Source: SVQP01 sp045587385
Lineage (GTDB): Bacteria; Bacillota; Clostridia; Oscillospirales; CAG-272
Length of the DNA stretch: 64,000 nt
Assembly: GCA_045587385.1 (NCBI GenBank)
Contig: JAZNCE010000048.1
Location: forward strand, 1 to 64,000
Direction of reading: 5' to 3'
The notes beneath the pieces are model-generated. The model worked only from the letters and a program-made list of their open reading frames with translations. It had not been told where the DNA came from and ran no database searches. The position numbers and the translations under genes were made by a program. Below are positions 18,906-25,783 of the stretch, in pieces. Within the stretch, counting starts at the first letter, position 1; the number at the start of each line of letters is the position of its first letter.

Positions 18906-19631
18906 ATGGATGGATTTACCTTTACCGGCATTGAACCCATCATCGACTGGTTGGAGCAAACAGGGCTGTTGGAAGCATTTTCACAGCTTATTGCAGAGGT
19001 TTCGGCAGAAGCATTGATCTCGCTGGTCGTGCTTGCCGTATCGGCAATAGCCTCTCTCGCCGTGGGTGGCATTATTTTGGCAGCCGTGATCATTGGCTTG
19101 ATCGTGGCAGCAGTGGTTGCGCTCACTCTGTACGTGCTGCGCGCCATTGGTCTATGCAAAATTGCAAAAAAGTTGGGCGTCAAAAATCGTTTTCTTGCAT
19201 GGATCCCCTATGGGCATGCATTCGTATTGGGTGCGTGCGCTGAGAAGGGCGCGCAAAGAAACGGCAAAAAGCCCTGGAAATGGAGCTGGATCTTGCTTGG
19301 TGTCACGCTTGGGCTTGGCATTGGCATGCCGATCGTGAAGTTTGCTTTTTCGATCCTGCTTTCCCTCTTCCCCTTGCTCTCGGTGCTTGTGACCATGCTC
19401 TTGGAGTGCGCGTCTCTCGTTCTTCTTGCCATCACCGCGCATTGTCTGTGGAGCACGGGTAAGGAGTTTATGAACAACACGCTCGCCATCGTGCTTGCCA
19501 TTATTGCGCCCTTGTGCGACGTTGTACCCATCTATCTCTTTATCGTGGGCTTTTTGAAGCTGCGCACGGCGCAAGAGTCTGATGCTGTTGCCGTCGTCAT
19601 TCCCGCAGAGCAAGAAGTGCCTGCTGAGTAA
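18906..19631 (+). CDS. Multi-pass membrane protein, tandem paralog 1
   Basis: The 241-aa protein has about five hydrophobic segments and a central signature, CKIAKKLGVKNRFLAWIPYGH, followed by LGACAEKG and KPWKWSWILLG. The same signature recurs in the next three genes, so these are local duplicates. Function is unknown; it is an inner membrane protein with no catalytic motif. ATG 18906 follows an AAAGGTGG site and lies downstream of the mapped promoter. The last residues are acidic. Confidence 0.7.
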   Translation: MDGFTFTGIEPIIDWLEQTGLLEAFSQLIAEVSAEALISLVVLAVSAIASLAVGGIILAAVIIGLIVAAVVALTLYVLRAIGLCKIAKKLGVKNRFLAWIPYGHAFVLGACAEKGAQRNGKKPWKWSWILLGVTLGLGIGMPIVKFAFSILLSLFPLLSVLVTMLLECASLVLLAITAHCLWSTGKEFMNNTLAIVLAIIAPLCDVVPIYLFIVGFLKLRTAQESDAVAVVIPAEQEVPAE

Positions 19632-19661
19632 ATTATTTTGATCACATAACGGAGGTTTTTT

Positions 19662-20309
19662 ATGGCTAATTTTTTGAATCCCTTTGCGCTGTTCGGTAAC
19701 GCCGCAGAGAACGGCATCGTCGGCGGTGCGGACACGATTCCCGGAATCGGCGTGCTTATCGCTATTTTACTGGCGATCAGTGCCGTATCTTTGATCGTGA
19801 CGCTGATCCATTATCTGCTGTATTGCTTTGGCATTTTCCGCATTGCAAAAAAGCTGGACGTTGATCTTGCTTGGCTGGCATGGATCCCCTACGCGCAGTA
19901 TTATACGCTGGGTAAGGTTGCAGAGAAGTGCGACGAGCGCGCAGGCAATTTCTCCCCTCGTCCTTGGGCTAAGATCGTGCTGATTGGCTCGATCGGCACC
20001 GTGGTTGCTTACGCAATCTTGTACGTTGTCAATTTTATTTTCTCTCTCATTCCCTTTGTAGGCTTTATCATGAGTCTGCTGATTACCGCAGTCATGATGG
20101 TGATCGCGCTGGTGCCGCTGGTGCTGGACAGCATTTGCCGCTGGAAGATCTACCGTGAATTTTACGCCGAGCCCGTCAACGTCGTGCTCTTTATCGTGGG
20201 CATCGTGCTCAACGTACAGGCAATCATCACTCTGATTGCAAGCTTCTGCAAGCTCCGGTCTGCAAAGGATGATGCAATCGAAAACGTAGAATATTCCGTT
20301 GTTGAGTAA
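19662..20309 (+). CDS. Multi-pass membrane protein, tandem paralog 2
   Basis: A 215-aa paralog with RIAKKLDVDLAWLAWIPYAQYYTLGKVAEKCD and RPWAKIVLIG in the positions conserved across the array. It has four to five predicted helices. CGGAGG precedes the ATG by 9 nt. It lies 30 bp after paralog 1 and is followed by a hairpin terminator at 20340, so paralogs 1 and 2 probably form one transcript, with partial read-through to the rest. Confidence 0.7.
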   Translation: MANFLNPFALFGNAAENGIVGGADTIPGIGVLIAILLAISAVSLIVTLIHYLLYCFGIFRIAKKLDVDLAWLAWIPYAQYYTLGKVAEKCDERAGNFSPRPWAKIVLIGSIGTVVAYAILYVVNFIFSLIPFVGFIMSLLITAVMMVIALVPLVLDSICRWKIYREFYAEPVNVVLFIVGIVLNVQAIITLIASFCKLRSAKDDAIENVEYSVVE

Positions 20310-20339
20310 TTCACTCTGCGGGGAAATATGAAAAAATCA

Positions 20340-20372
20340 TGCGCCTCCCCGCAAGGAGGCGCATTTTGCTTA
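20340..20372 (+). terminator. Hairpin terminator within the paralog array
   Basis: A 9-bp stem (20340-20348 with 20355-20363) is followed by TTTTGCTTATTT. It lies between paralogs 2 and 3 and would reduce expression of the last two. Confidence 0.7.
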
Positions 20373-20400
20373 TTTGATGTAAGCATGGAAAGGAGTCGTT

Positions 20401-21006
20401 ATGATCGGCTTGATTCTTTTTATGATCGTATTTTTCGTATTCATTCTGCCCTTGACCATTTTGGTTGCCGTTGTGGGCGAATATTTGATCAGATCCTTTG
20501 CCCTGTACCGCATTGCGGGGCAAACCGGCGCATGCAATCCCAAGCATGCGTGGATTCCCGTTTATCAGTATTGGGTCATGGGCAAATGTGCCGAGGAATG
20601 TGACGCACAAACGGGTAGAGGCGGCAAAAAGCCGTGGAAATGGAGCAAGATTTTGCTGATCATGCGCATTTCTTACTTAGGCGCAATGATTTTCTTAATG
20701 CCTGTTGCGTTTCTTTTGGCAATATTCGGCGGCGGGATTTTACTTGAAGGTATCTCCTGGCTGTCCATTGCTCTGACGGTATTCGTTGCCGTTTGCGCCT
20801 TCAAAATGTACCGTTATTACGTAGATGATCCCTATGACAGCATTGCTTTGGTGCTGACTGTGCTGTATCCCGGCTGGATCTCCACCGCGCTGCTGATCGC
20901 GTCTTTTTTCCCGCCCCGCGCGCAAAAGGCGTCCGCACCCAAGGCTGACGTTGCGCAGTGCGGCGGTGCTGCCGTGATCGCGGCACAAGAGTCCGACGAG
21001 GGCTGA
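20401..21006 (+). CDS. Multi-pass membrane protein, tandem paralog 3
   Basis: A 201-aa paralog with YRIAGQTGACNPKHAWIPVYQYWVMGKCAEECD and KPWKWSKILLI, matching the array signature. About four hydrophobic segments are visible and a short Ala/Glu-rich tail ends the protein. AAAGGAG precedes ATG 20401. It is followed after 13 bp by paralog 4. Confidence 0.7.
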   Translation: MIGLILFMIVFFVFILPLTILVAVVGEYLIRSFALYRIAGQTGACNPKHAWIPVYQYWVMGKCAEECDAQTGRGGKKPWKWSKILLIMRISYLGAMIFLMPVAFLLAIFGGGILLEGISWLSIALTVFVAVCAFKMYRYYVDDPYDSIALVLTVLYPGWISTALLIASFFPPRAQKASAPKADVAQCGGAAVIAAQESDEG

Positions 21007-21019
21007 TACGGGAGGACGT

Positions 21020-21799
21020 ATGCTTAGACAACTTTTAAGAGAGTATCCCGATCTCGGATCATTTTGGTACGGGCATTGGGAGGATGTGGAGCTCACGCCC
21101 CTTGCGTTTTTGATCTTGATGGGCGTTTTGCTCGGTCTGTTGCTTGCGTTTGTGCTTGCAGTATTTGTCGGTTACGTGCTGCAGTCTGTAGCCCTTACTA
21201 AAATTGCCAAAAAAATGGGCGCGTGGCGCAATATCCGTACCATGGCTGCCTTTCCGTTTGTAAGGTATTTTGCGATCGGCAAGCTGGCAGAGCGCGGTGA
21301 CGCGATATGGGGCGAGGAGAAAAAACGCCGCCTGTGGGGCAGAATCTTGCTGATTGGCGGCTGCATTCTGGTTCCGCTTACGGTTGTTTTGCTGGCGGTT
21401 GCGCTGATCGGGCTGTTCGGCACGCAGATATTTATGCTGATCTCAGAGGATGGCGGCAGCTTTTTGTGGGAAGCGAATTCCGAGTTCCTTAACGCCCTGA
21501 TGCTGATCTTGTTCGTGCTGCTGATCTTAATCTGGCTTCCGGCGCTTCTTTTTGCGCTGGTTGCAGAGGAAACGTTTTATTTGATCTTGGTCGTTTTGCC
21601 CTTTGCGGGGATCGCGTGCCTGCTTTTGGGCACGGTGGTCTTAGCCGTGATCCGCGCGCTGAGCGGCACGTGCTATTATAAGATACTGCGTACCGTTTAC
21701 GCGCAAAAAACGGCTCTGCTCTTGACCATTATTGGTGCCGTAACGGGACTTACTCCCATTGTTTTGTTTGCAGCAAGCTTGAAAAAAGCACAAAATTGA
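21020..21799 (+). CDS. Multi-pass membrane protein, tandem paralog 4
   Basis: The most divergent copy (259 aa). It keeps LTKIAKKMGAWRNIRTMAAFPFVRYFAIGKLAERGD and a basic KKRRLWGRILLIGG loop, but has lost the AWIP motif and gained a longer acidic loop before the last helices. GGGAGG precedes ATG 21020. A strong terminator at 21811 closes the array. Confidence 0.7.
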   Translation: MLRQLLREYPDLGSFWYGHWEDVELTPLAFLILMGVLLGLLLAFVLAVFVGYVLQSVALTKIAKKMGAWRNIRTMAAFPFVRYFAIGKLAERGDAIWGEEKKRRLWGRILLIGGCILVPLTVVLLAVALIGLFGTQIFMLISEDGGSFLWEANSEFLNALMLILFVLLILIWLPALLFALVAEETFYLILVVLPFAGIACLLLGTVVLAVIRALSGTCYYKILRTVYAQKTALLLTIIGAVTGLTPIVLFAASLKKAQN

Positions 21800-21810
21800 A
21801 TATGAGAAAA

Positions 21811-21837
21811 AGCCTCGGCACTTGCCGAGGCTTTTTA
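21811..21837 (+). terminator. Terminator of the membrane-protein array
   Basis: An 8-9-bp stem (AGCCTCGGCA / TGCCGAGGCT) with A-run before and T5 after, directly behind the last paralog. Confidence 0.85.
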
Positions 21838-21848
21838 ACAACTTTTCG

Positions 21849-21983
21849 TAGGGACAGGCGTAGCGAAGCGGCACGAGCGCAATGAATGACATGCCAGTGG
21901 CATGTCAGAACGCGAGTGTGACCGAGCCGCAGCGAGCCCTCGACTGTCCGCTTCATCGTAGGGCGGGGGCTTGCTCCCGCAGG
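21849..21983. repeat. Intergenic palindromic repeats of the GTAGGG type
   Basis: Two elements stand side by side. The first (21849-21950) begins GTAGGGACAG and ends CTGTCC, and holds a perfect 21-bp palindrome at 21888-21908 (TGACATGCCA/TGGCATGTCA). The second (21958-21983) is a GC-rich stem-loop starting GTAGGGCGGGGGC. Its 26 bases recur exactly at 43710-43735. No coding function is seen. Confidence 0.65.
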
Positions 21984-22001
21984 GCGCGTATAAAATGAAT
22001 T

Positions 22002-22025
22002 CCGCCAACGGTATGCCGTTGGCGG
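22002..22025 (-). terminator. Hairpin terminator of melA
   Basis: A perfect 10-bp stem (CCGCCAACGG / CCGTTGGCGG) with a 4-nt loop lies after the melA stop, which reads toward it. The same arm sequence is used in the radA terminator at 43580. The U-tract is weak. Confidence 0.55.
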
Positions 22026-22047
22026 ATATTTTGTATTATGAGATACA

Positions 22048-23370
22048 TCAGAAAATCGGATAGCCTGCTGCCTCGTGTGCTGCGCGGAGCTCGTCGCAAA
22101 GTGCTACGATCTCGTCGGTGGAGAGCTGGCTGCCGGTGTGGGGATCCATCATAGCTGCCTGATATACGTGCTCCATCTTGCCGGTTACGGCTGCCTCGAT
22201 AGTCAGCAGCTGTACGCCTATGTTGGTCATGTTCATGGCTGCAAGCTGCAGGGGCAGGGGACCTGCGTAGGTGGGATGAATACCGGTGCGGTCCACCATG
22301 CAGGAAACCTCCACGCAAGCCTCGTTAGGCAGGTTGGGGATCAGACCGTTGTTGAGCACGTTACCGCCGATACGGTAGGGCTGATCGGTCAGAATTGCTT
22401 CCATAATGTGAGACGCGTACTCGCGGGAACGGGTGTGCGTGATCTGACCGCCTGCCATCAGCTCTTCCTTCTGATGTGCCCAATGCGCGATCTGGTTGAC
22501 GCAGCGTCTGGGGTATTCGTCCAGCGGGATGTTGAACTTTTCAATCAGCTCGGGACGGTTTTCCTTGATGTAGAAGTAGTTGTATTCTGCATTGTGCTCG
22601 CTGGATTCGGTGCAGTAGTAGCCCAGCTTGTCAATGTAGTCAAAGCGCACCATATCGTCGTGCTTTTCGTTTGCGTTCTTAGCCTTAGCTCTTTCCTTGA
22701 TCTCGGGATAGAGGTCGTTGCCGTCCTTGTCCTGAATTTCAAGCAGCCAAGCCATGTGGTTAATGCCGGCAATTTTCTCTTTTCTGCCTTCCAGCTTATC
22801 CTGCATGCCAAGTCTGTGCAAAAGTCCCTCGGAGCAAACCTGTACGCTGTGGCAAAGGCCAACCGTCTTGACCTTGGTGTATCTCTGCATGTAGCCTGCC
22901 AGCATAGCCATGGGGTTGGTGTAGTTCAGGAACCATGCATTGGGGCAAACCTCTTCCATATCGGCAGCAAATTCCTTGAGTACGACAATGGTACGCAGCG
23001 CGCGGAAAATACCGCCAATGCCCAGCGTGTCGCCAATGGTCTGGCGCAGACCGTACTTCTTGGGAACCTCAAAGTCGATGATGGTGCAAGGATCGTACAG
23101 ACCTACCTGAATGGCATCGACCACGAAATCTGCACCGCGCAGCGCGTCCTTGCGGTTTTCCACGCCAAGGTACTTGCTGATCTTTGCACGGTTTTCGTTG
23201 ATGTTTTCGTTGAGCTTGGTGATGAGCAGATAGGATTCGTCCAGTCTGTCCGCGTCAATGTCGTAAAGCGCAATCTCCGCATCCTGCAGGCAGGGGGTCA
23301 GCATTGCATCACCCAGCACGTTCTTTGCAAAAACGGTAGAGCCTGCGCCCATAAATGTAATTTTAGCCAT
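22048..23370 (-). CDS. melA: Alpha-galactosidase, glycoside hydrolase family 4
   Basis: The 440-aa cytoplasmic enzyme belongs to the NAD- and divalent-metal-dependent GH4 family, which cleaves glycosides by an oxidation-elimination route. It begins with a dinucleotide-binding loop (AKITFMGAGSTVF) and carries the GH4 motifs LNYTNPM (about 148-154) and CHSV at 173-176. In this family CHSV marks alpha-galactosidases, whereas CHEV and CNVP mark alpha-glucosidases and phospho-glucosidases. ATG 23370 was chosen rather than the ATG 6 nt upstream because only it has proper spacing from AAAGGAG. It is expressed from its own promoter and probably degrades imported galactosides such as melibiose or raffinose. 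Confidence 0.9.
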   Translation of the reverse strand: MAKITFMGAGSTVFAKNVLGDAMLTPCLQDAEIALYDIDADRLDESYLLITKLNENINENRAKISKYLGVENRKDALRGADFVVDAIQVGLYDPCTIIDFEVPKKYGLRQTIGDTLGIGGIFRALRTIVVLKEFAADMEEVCPNAWFLNYTNPMAMLAGYMQRYTKVKTVGLCHSVQVCSEGLLHRLGMQDKLEGRKEKIAGINHMAWLLEIQDKDGNDLYPEIKERAKAKNANEKHDDMVRFDYIDKLGYYCTESSEHNAEYNYFYIKENRPELIEKFNIPLDEYPRRCVNQIAHWAHQKEELMAGGQITHTRSREYASHIMEAILTDQPYRIGGNVLNNGLIPNLPNEACVEVSCMVDRTGIHPTYAGPLPLQLAAMNMTNIGVQLLTIEAAVTGKMEHVYQAAMMDPHTGSQLSTDEIVALCDELRAAHEAAGYPIF

Positions 23371-23402
23371 AGTCATTCTCCTTTGCTAAACTTGTTGATT
23401 TC

Positions 23403-23431
23403 ATTATACCGATTTTTGTGCGAAAAATCAA
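23403..23431 (-). promoter_or_regulatory. Sigma-A promoter for melA
   Basis: On the minus strand TTGATT (23426-23431), 17 bp and TATAAT (23403-23408). Confidence 0.75.
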
Positions 23432-23490
23432 TAGGATTTGGGGATATTTTTATTTTTTTCGCGCAAGGGCTTTTATTGCGGGAAAATTTA

Positions 23491-23499
23491 TGCTATAAT
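23491..23499 (+). promoter_or_regulatory. Extended -10 element for the MATE exporter gene
   Basis: TGC-TATAAT, 32 nt before the start codon. No good -35 hexamer is seen at normal spacing, as is common for extended -10 promoters. Confidence 0.6.
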
Positions 23500-23530
23500 G
23501 GTCGCAGTTGATTTTTCCGGAGTGTTTATC

Positions 23531-24922
23531 ATGATCAAATATTTGAAAAATATAAAGTGGGGGCTTTTGCCCACGGTGGTCGCGCTTGCGCTGCCCACCA
23601 TGCTTGAGCAGCTCATGCACACGGCGGTGCAGTACGTGGATACCGCCATGGTCGGCTCGCTTGGCACGCAGGCATCCGCTGCGGTTGGGTCTACGAGCAC
23701 GGTAGGCTGGCTGGTCGGCAGCTCGCTGTCCGCGCTGGGCGTGGGATTTTTGTCCTATATTGCGCGCAGTATGGGGGCGGGAGACAAGGAAAAATGCCGC
23801 CGCGCGTCCGGGCAAGCCGTGCTTGCCGTGCTGGTGGCGGGCATTCTGTTCACGTTGCTCACGCTCACACTCTCTCCCATTGTGCCCGTGCTCATGCAGG
23901 TCGATCCCGATATCCGGGACGTTGCCGCAACGTATTTCTTTATCGTATATACCCCCATGCTGTTCCGTGCCGCATCCATCATTTTCGGCGGCGTGTTGCG
24001 CGGTGCGGGGGATACCAAAACGCCCATGCGCGTGGGTATTTTGGTCAATATCATCAACGTCGTGCTCAATTTTTTGCTCATCTACCCCACAAGAACTCTC
24101 GCGCTGCCGTGGTTTGATTTGTTTGTACCCGGTGCGGGACTTGGCGTCATCGGTGCCGGCGTGGCAAGTGCCGTTTCCTTTGCTGTCGGTGGTATTGCCA
24201 TCACGGTTGCGGTGTTCAAGCACCCCGTCATTTCTCCGCGCGGGCAAAAATTGCGCCCCGATAAGGAGATCCTGCGTCCTTGCTTAAAGGTTGCCATGCC
24301 CAATATGGCGCAAAGATTTGCCACCTCGCTTGGTTACGTGGTGTTTGCGTCCATGATCAATTCGCTTGGTGATATTTCCACCGCCGCGCACGGCTTTGCC
24401 AACACCGTGGAATCGGCGTTTTACATCCCCGGCTTTGGCATGCAGGCGGCAGCCGCTACCTTGGCGGGCAACTGCGTGGGCGCGAAGGATAAGGGTAAAT
24501 TGAAGGATCTGGGCAGGCTGATGCTGGTCTGTGAGGTGCTGCTCATGATCGTTTCGGGCGGACTTCTGTTCCTTCTGGCAGAACCCATGATGTGCATTTT
24601 CTCGTCCGATCCCGAGGTCATCTCGCTTGGTGCCACCGTTTTGCGTATGGTGGCGCTGTCAGAGCCCTTTTACGGTGTGACTATTATCACCGAGGGCATG
24701 ATGCAGGGCGTGGGAAACACCAAAACGCCGTTTTTCTTCAACGTACTGGGCATGTGGGGCATGCGCATTTTCGGTACGTTCTTGTGCCTGTGGCTTTTGC
24801 CCAATCCCACCCTGGTTGCGGCGTGGGGCTGCATGATCGCGCATAACCTTGCGCTGTTCTGCATGTTTTCCGTGTATTACAAAAAGGGCAAGTGGAGCCC
24901 GTTGCACAGGGGCGTGCAGTGA
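23531..24922 (+). CDS. MATE-family multidrug/cation efflux transporter
   Basis: The 463-aa membrane protein has twelve predicted helices in two homologous halves and typical MATE features, such as ALPTMLEQLMHTAVQYVDTAMVGSLG at the start and the second-half PNMAQRFATSLGYVVFASMINSLG. Such exporters move drugs or metabolites outwards in exchange for Na+ or H+. ATG 23531 lies 9 nt after CGGAG; an upstream in-frame extension precedes the promoter and was dropped. A MITE copy begins 30 bp after the stop. Confidence 0.88.
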   Translation: MIKYLKNIKWGLLPTVVALALPTMLEQLMHTAVQYVDTAMVGSLGTQASAAVGSTSTVGWLVGSSLSALGVGFLSYIARSMGAGDKEKCRRASGQAVLAVLVAGILFTLLTLTLSPIVPVLMQVDPDIRDVAATYFFIVYTPMLFRAASIIFGGVLRGAGDTKTPMRVGILVNIINVVLNFLLIYPTRTLALPWFDLFVPGAGLGVIGAGVASAVSFAVGGIAITVAVFKHPVISPRGQKLRPDKEILRPCLKVAMPNMAQRFATSLGYVVFASMINSLGDISTAAHGFANTVESAFYIPGFGMQAAAATLAGNCVGAKDKGKLKDLGRLMLVCEVLLMIVSGGLLFLLAEPMMCIFSSDPEVISLGATVLRMVALSEPFYGVTIITEGMMQGVGNTKTPFFFNVLGMWGMRIFGTFLCLWLLPNPTLVAAWGCMIAHNLALFCMFSVYYKKGKWSPLHRGVQ

Positions 24923-24952
24923 AATTGCTACGCGAATATAAGCGGTTTATGA

Positions 24953-25232
24953 TAGCCGCACGGGAGTCGAACCGAGTTGCCCGATGGCGATTCATTTTCG
25001 CATCTTTCGGCGTGCTTTTACTCGCAAGATTGGTATCTTGCTTCGCAAAATCCCACCAAAATCTATCAAAAATGCATTCGCCCTCGGGTGCGAGCAGTTT
25101 TGACGCAGCAGATTTTTTTGAGCCCAAAAGCTTTTCCCGCAGGGCATACAGGCAGTATGTCCAAGGGAAACGCTGCAGGGATGGGGAAAATCTGCCCGTC
25201 AAAACCAACTTGGTTCGACTCCCGTACGGCTA
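24953..25232. mobile_element. 280-bp MITE-like element, copy 1
   Basis: The element is bounded by imperfect ~27-bp inverted repeats that begin TAGCCGCACGGGAGTCGAAC and end with the reverse complement (TCCCGTACGGCTA). Its outer TA at each end could be the duplicated target, as for IS630/mariner-type elements. Inside are two large inverted pairs, one made of CCCGATGGCGA and TCGCCCTCGGG arms, the other of GTTTTGACG and CGTCAAAAC arms, plus a GCAAGAT/ATCTTGC hairpin. It encodes no transposase. Copy 2 at 28024 has the same length and about a dozen mismatches. It ends 22 bp before the lipoprotein gene, so it may influence that gene's transcription. Confidence 0.8.
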
Positions 25233-25254
25233 AAATTACGGAGGAATATTGCAA

Positions 25255-25605
25255 ATGAAATATAGCGGTAAATTACTGGCTCTTGCCATGATTCTCGCCA
25301 TCGTGAGTGCTTTTGCGGTCGGCTGTGTCGGTCCCGAGAGCGACGACAGCGGTGTCAATGAAAACACCGATACCACGAATACTACGACTACTACGCAAAC
25401 CACCACCCAAGCACCCACCACGCAGGCACCTACCACCCAAGCACCTACCACTGAAGCACCCACCACCGAGAACGGTATGGGCAGCATCGCAGGGGACGTC
25501 AGCGAGGCGGTCAGCGACGCGGTTTCGGGTGGTAATACCACCGAGTCGGCAACCACGCAGACGCCTTCCCGAAACGGCAGAATGCGCGGACGCGAGGGAA
25601 AGTGA
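25255..25605 (+). CDS. Small Thr-rich lipoprotein
   Basis: The 116-aa product has a signal peptide ending in a lipobox-like AFAVGC (Cys at about residue 24). A low-complexity TTTQAPTTQAPTTEAP stalk and a short C-terminal segment follow. It is probably tethered outside the membrane; no functional domain is seen. ATG 25255 follows GGAGG by 10 nt and was preferred over an in-frame TTG at 25249. A MITE copy ends 22 bp upstream, and a hairpin-repeat array begins at its stop codon. Confidence 0.65.
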   Translation: MKYSGKLLALAMILAIVSAFAVGCVGPESDDSGVNENTDTTNTTTTTQTTTQAPTTQAPTTQAPTTEAPTTENGMGSIAGDVSEAVSDAVSGGNTTESATTQTPSRNGRMRGREGK

Positions 25606-25735
25606 CGATGCGGACGCATCGTCAGTGAAATATTTGCTTCGCAAATGTGAAATTTGCCTTTGGCAAGTGAAATTCGCCTTCGGCGAGTGAAATATTTGCG
25701 AAGTGTTACTTCGCAAATGTGAGAAGTTAGTTTCA
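25603..25735. repeat. Array of short hairpins separated by GTGAAAT
   Basis: Five to six units follow each other: a GTGACGATGCG/CGCATCGTCA hairpin, then units that each start GTGAAAT and continue with a different small stem (ATTTGC-TTC-GCAAAT, TTGCC-TTT-GGCAA, TCGCC-TTC-GGCGA, ATTTGCGAAGT...ACTTCGCAAAT). The period is roughly 20 bp. A related GTGATAT array lies at 49143-49316. Stems differ between units while the linker is kept, which is not CRISPR-like. Confidence 0.7.
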
Positions 25736-25746
25736 GCCTACAAAAA

Positions 25747-25775
25747 CCGCAGCCCCATCGGGCTGCGGTATATTA
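25747..25775 (-). terminator. Terminator of lysS
   Basis: A perfect 9-bp stem (CCGCAGCCC / GGGCTGCGG) is followed on the minus strand by GGTTTTTG. It lies just after the lysS stop. Confidence 0.8.
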
Positions 25776-25783
25776 TTTTGAAA

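Noticed and set aside
22075..23511. 478-aa plus-strand frame opposite melA
   Set aside because: Antisense to a gene with full GH4 motifs, and no ribosome site.
25199..25232. tRNA gene fragment at the MITE end
   Set aside because: GTTCGACTCC looks like a T-loop but neither T-stem nor acceptor pairing can form, and the sequence is part of a terminal inverted repeat.
25603..25735. Possible CRISPR array
   Set aside because: The constant part is only 7 bp and the variable parts are self-complementary, not unique spacers. No cas gene is present.
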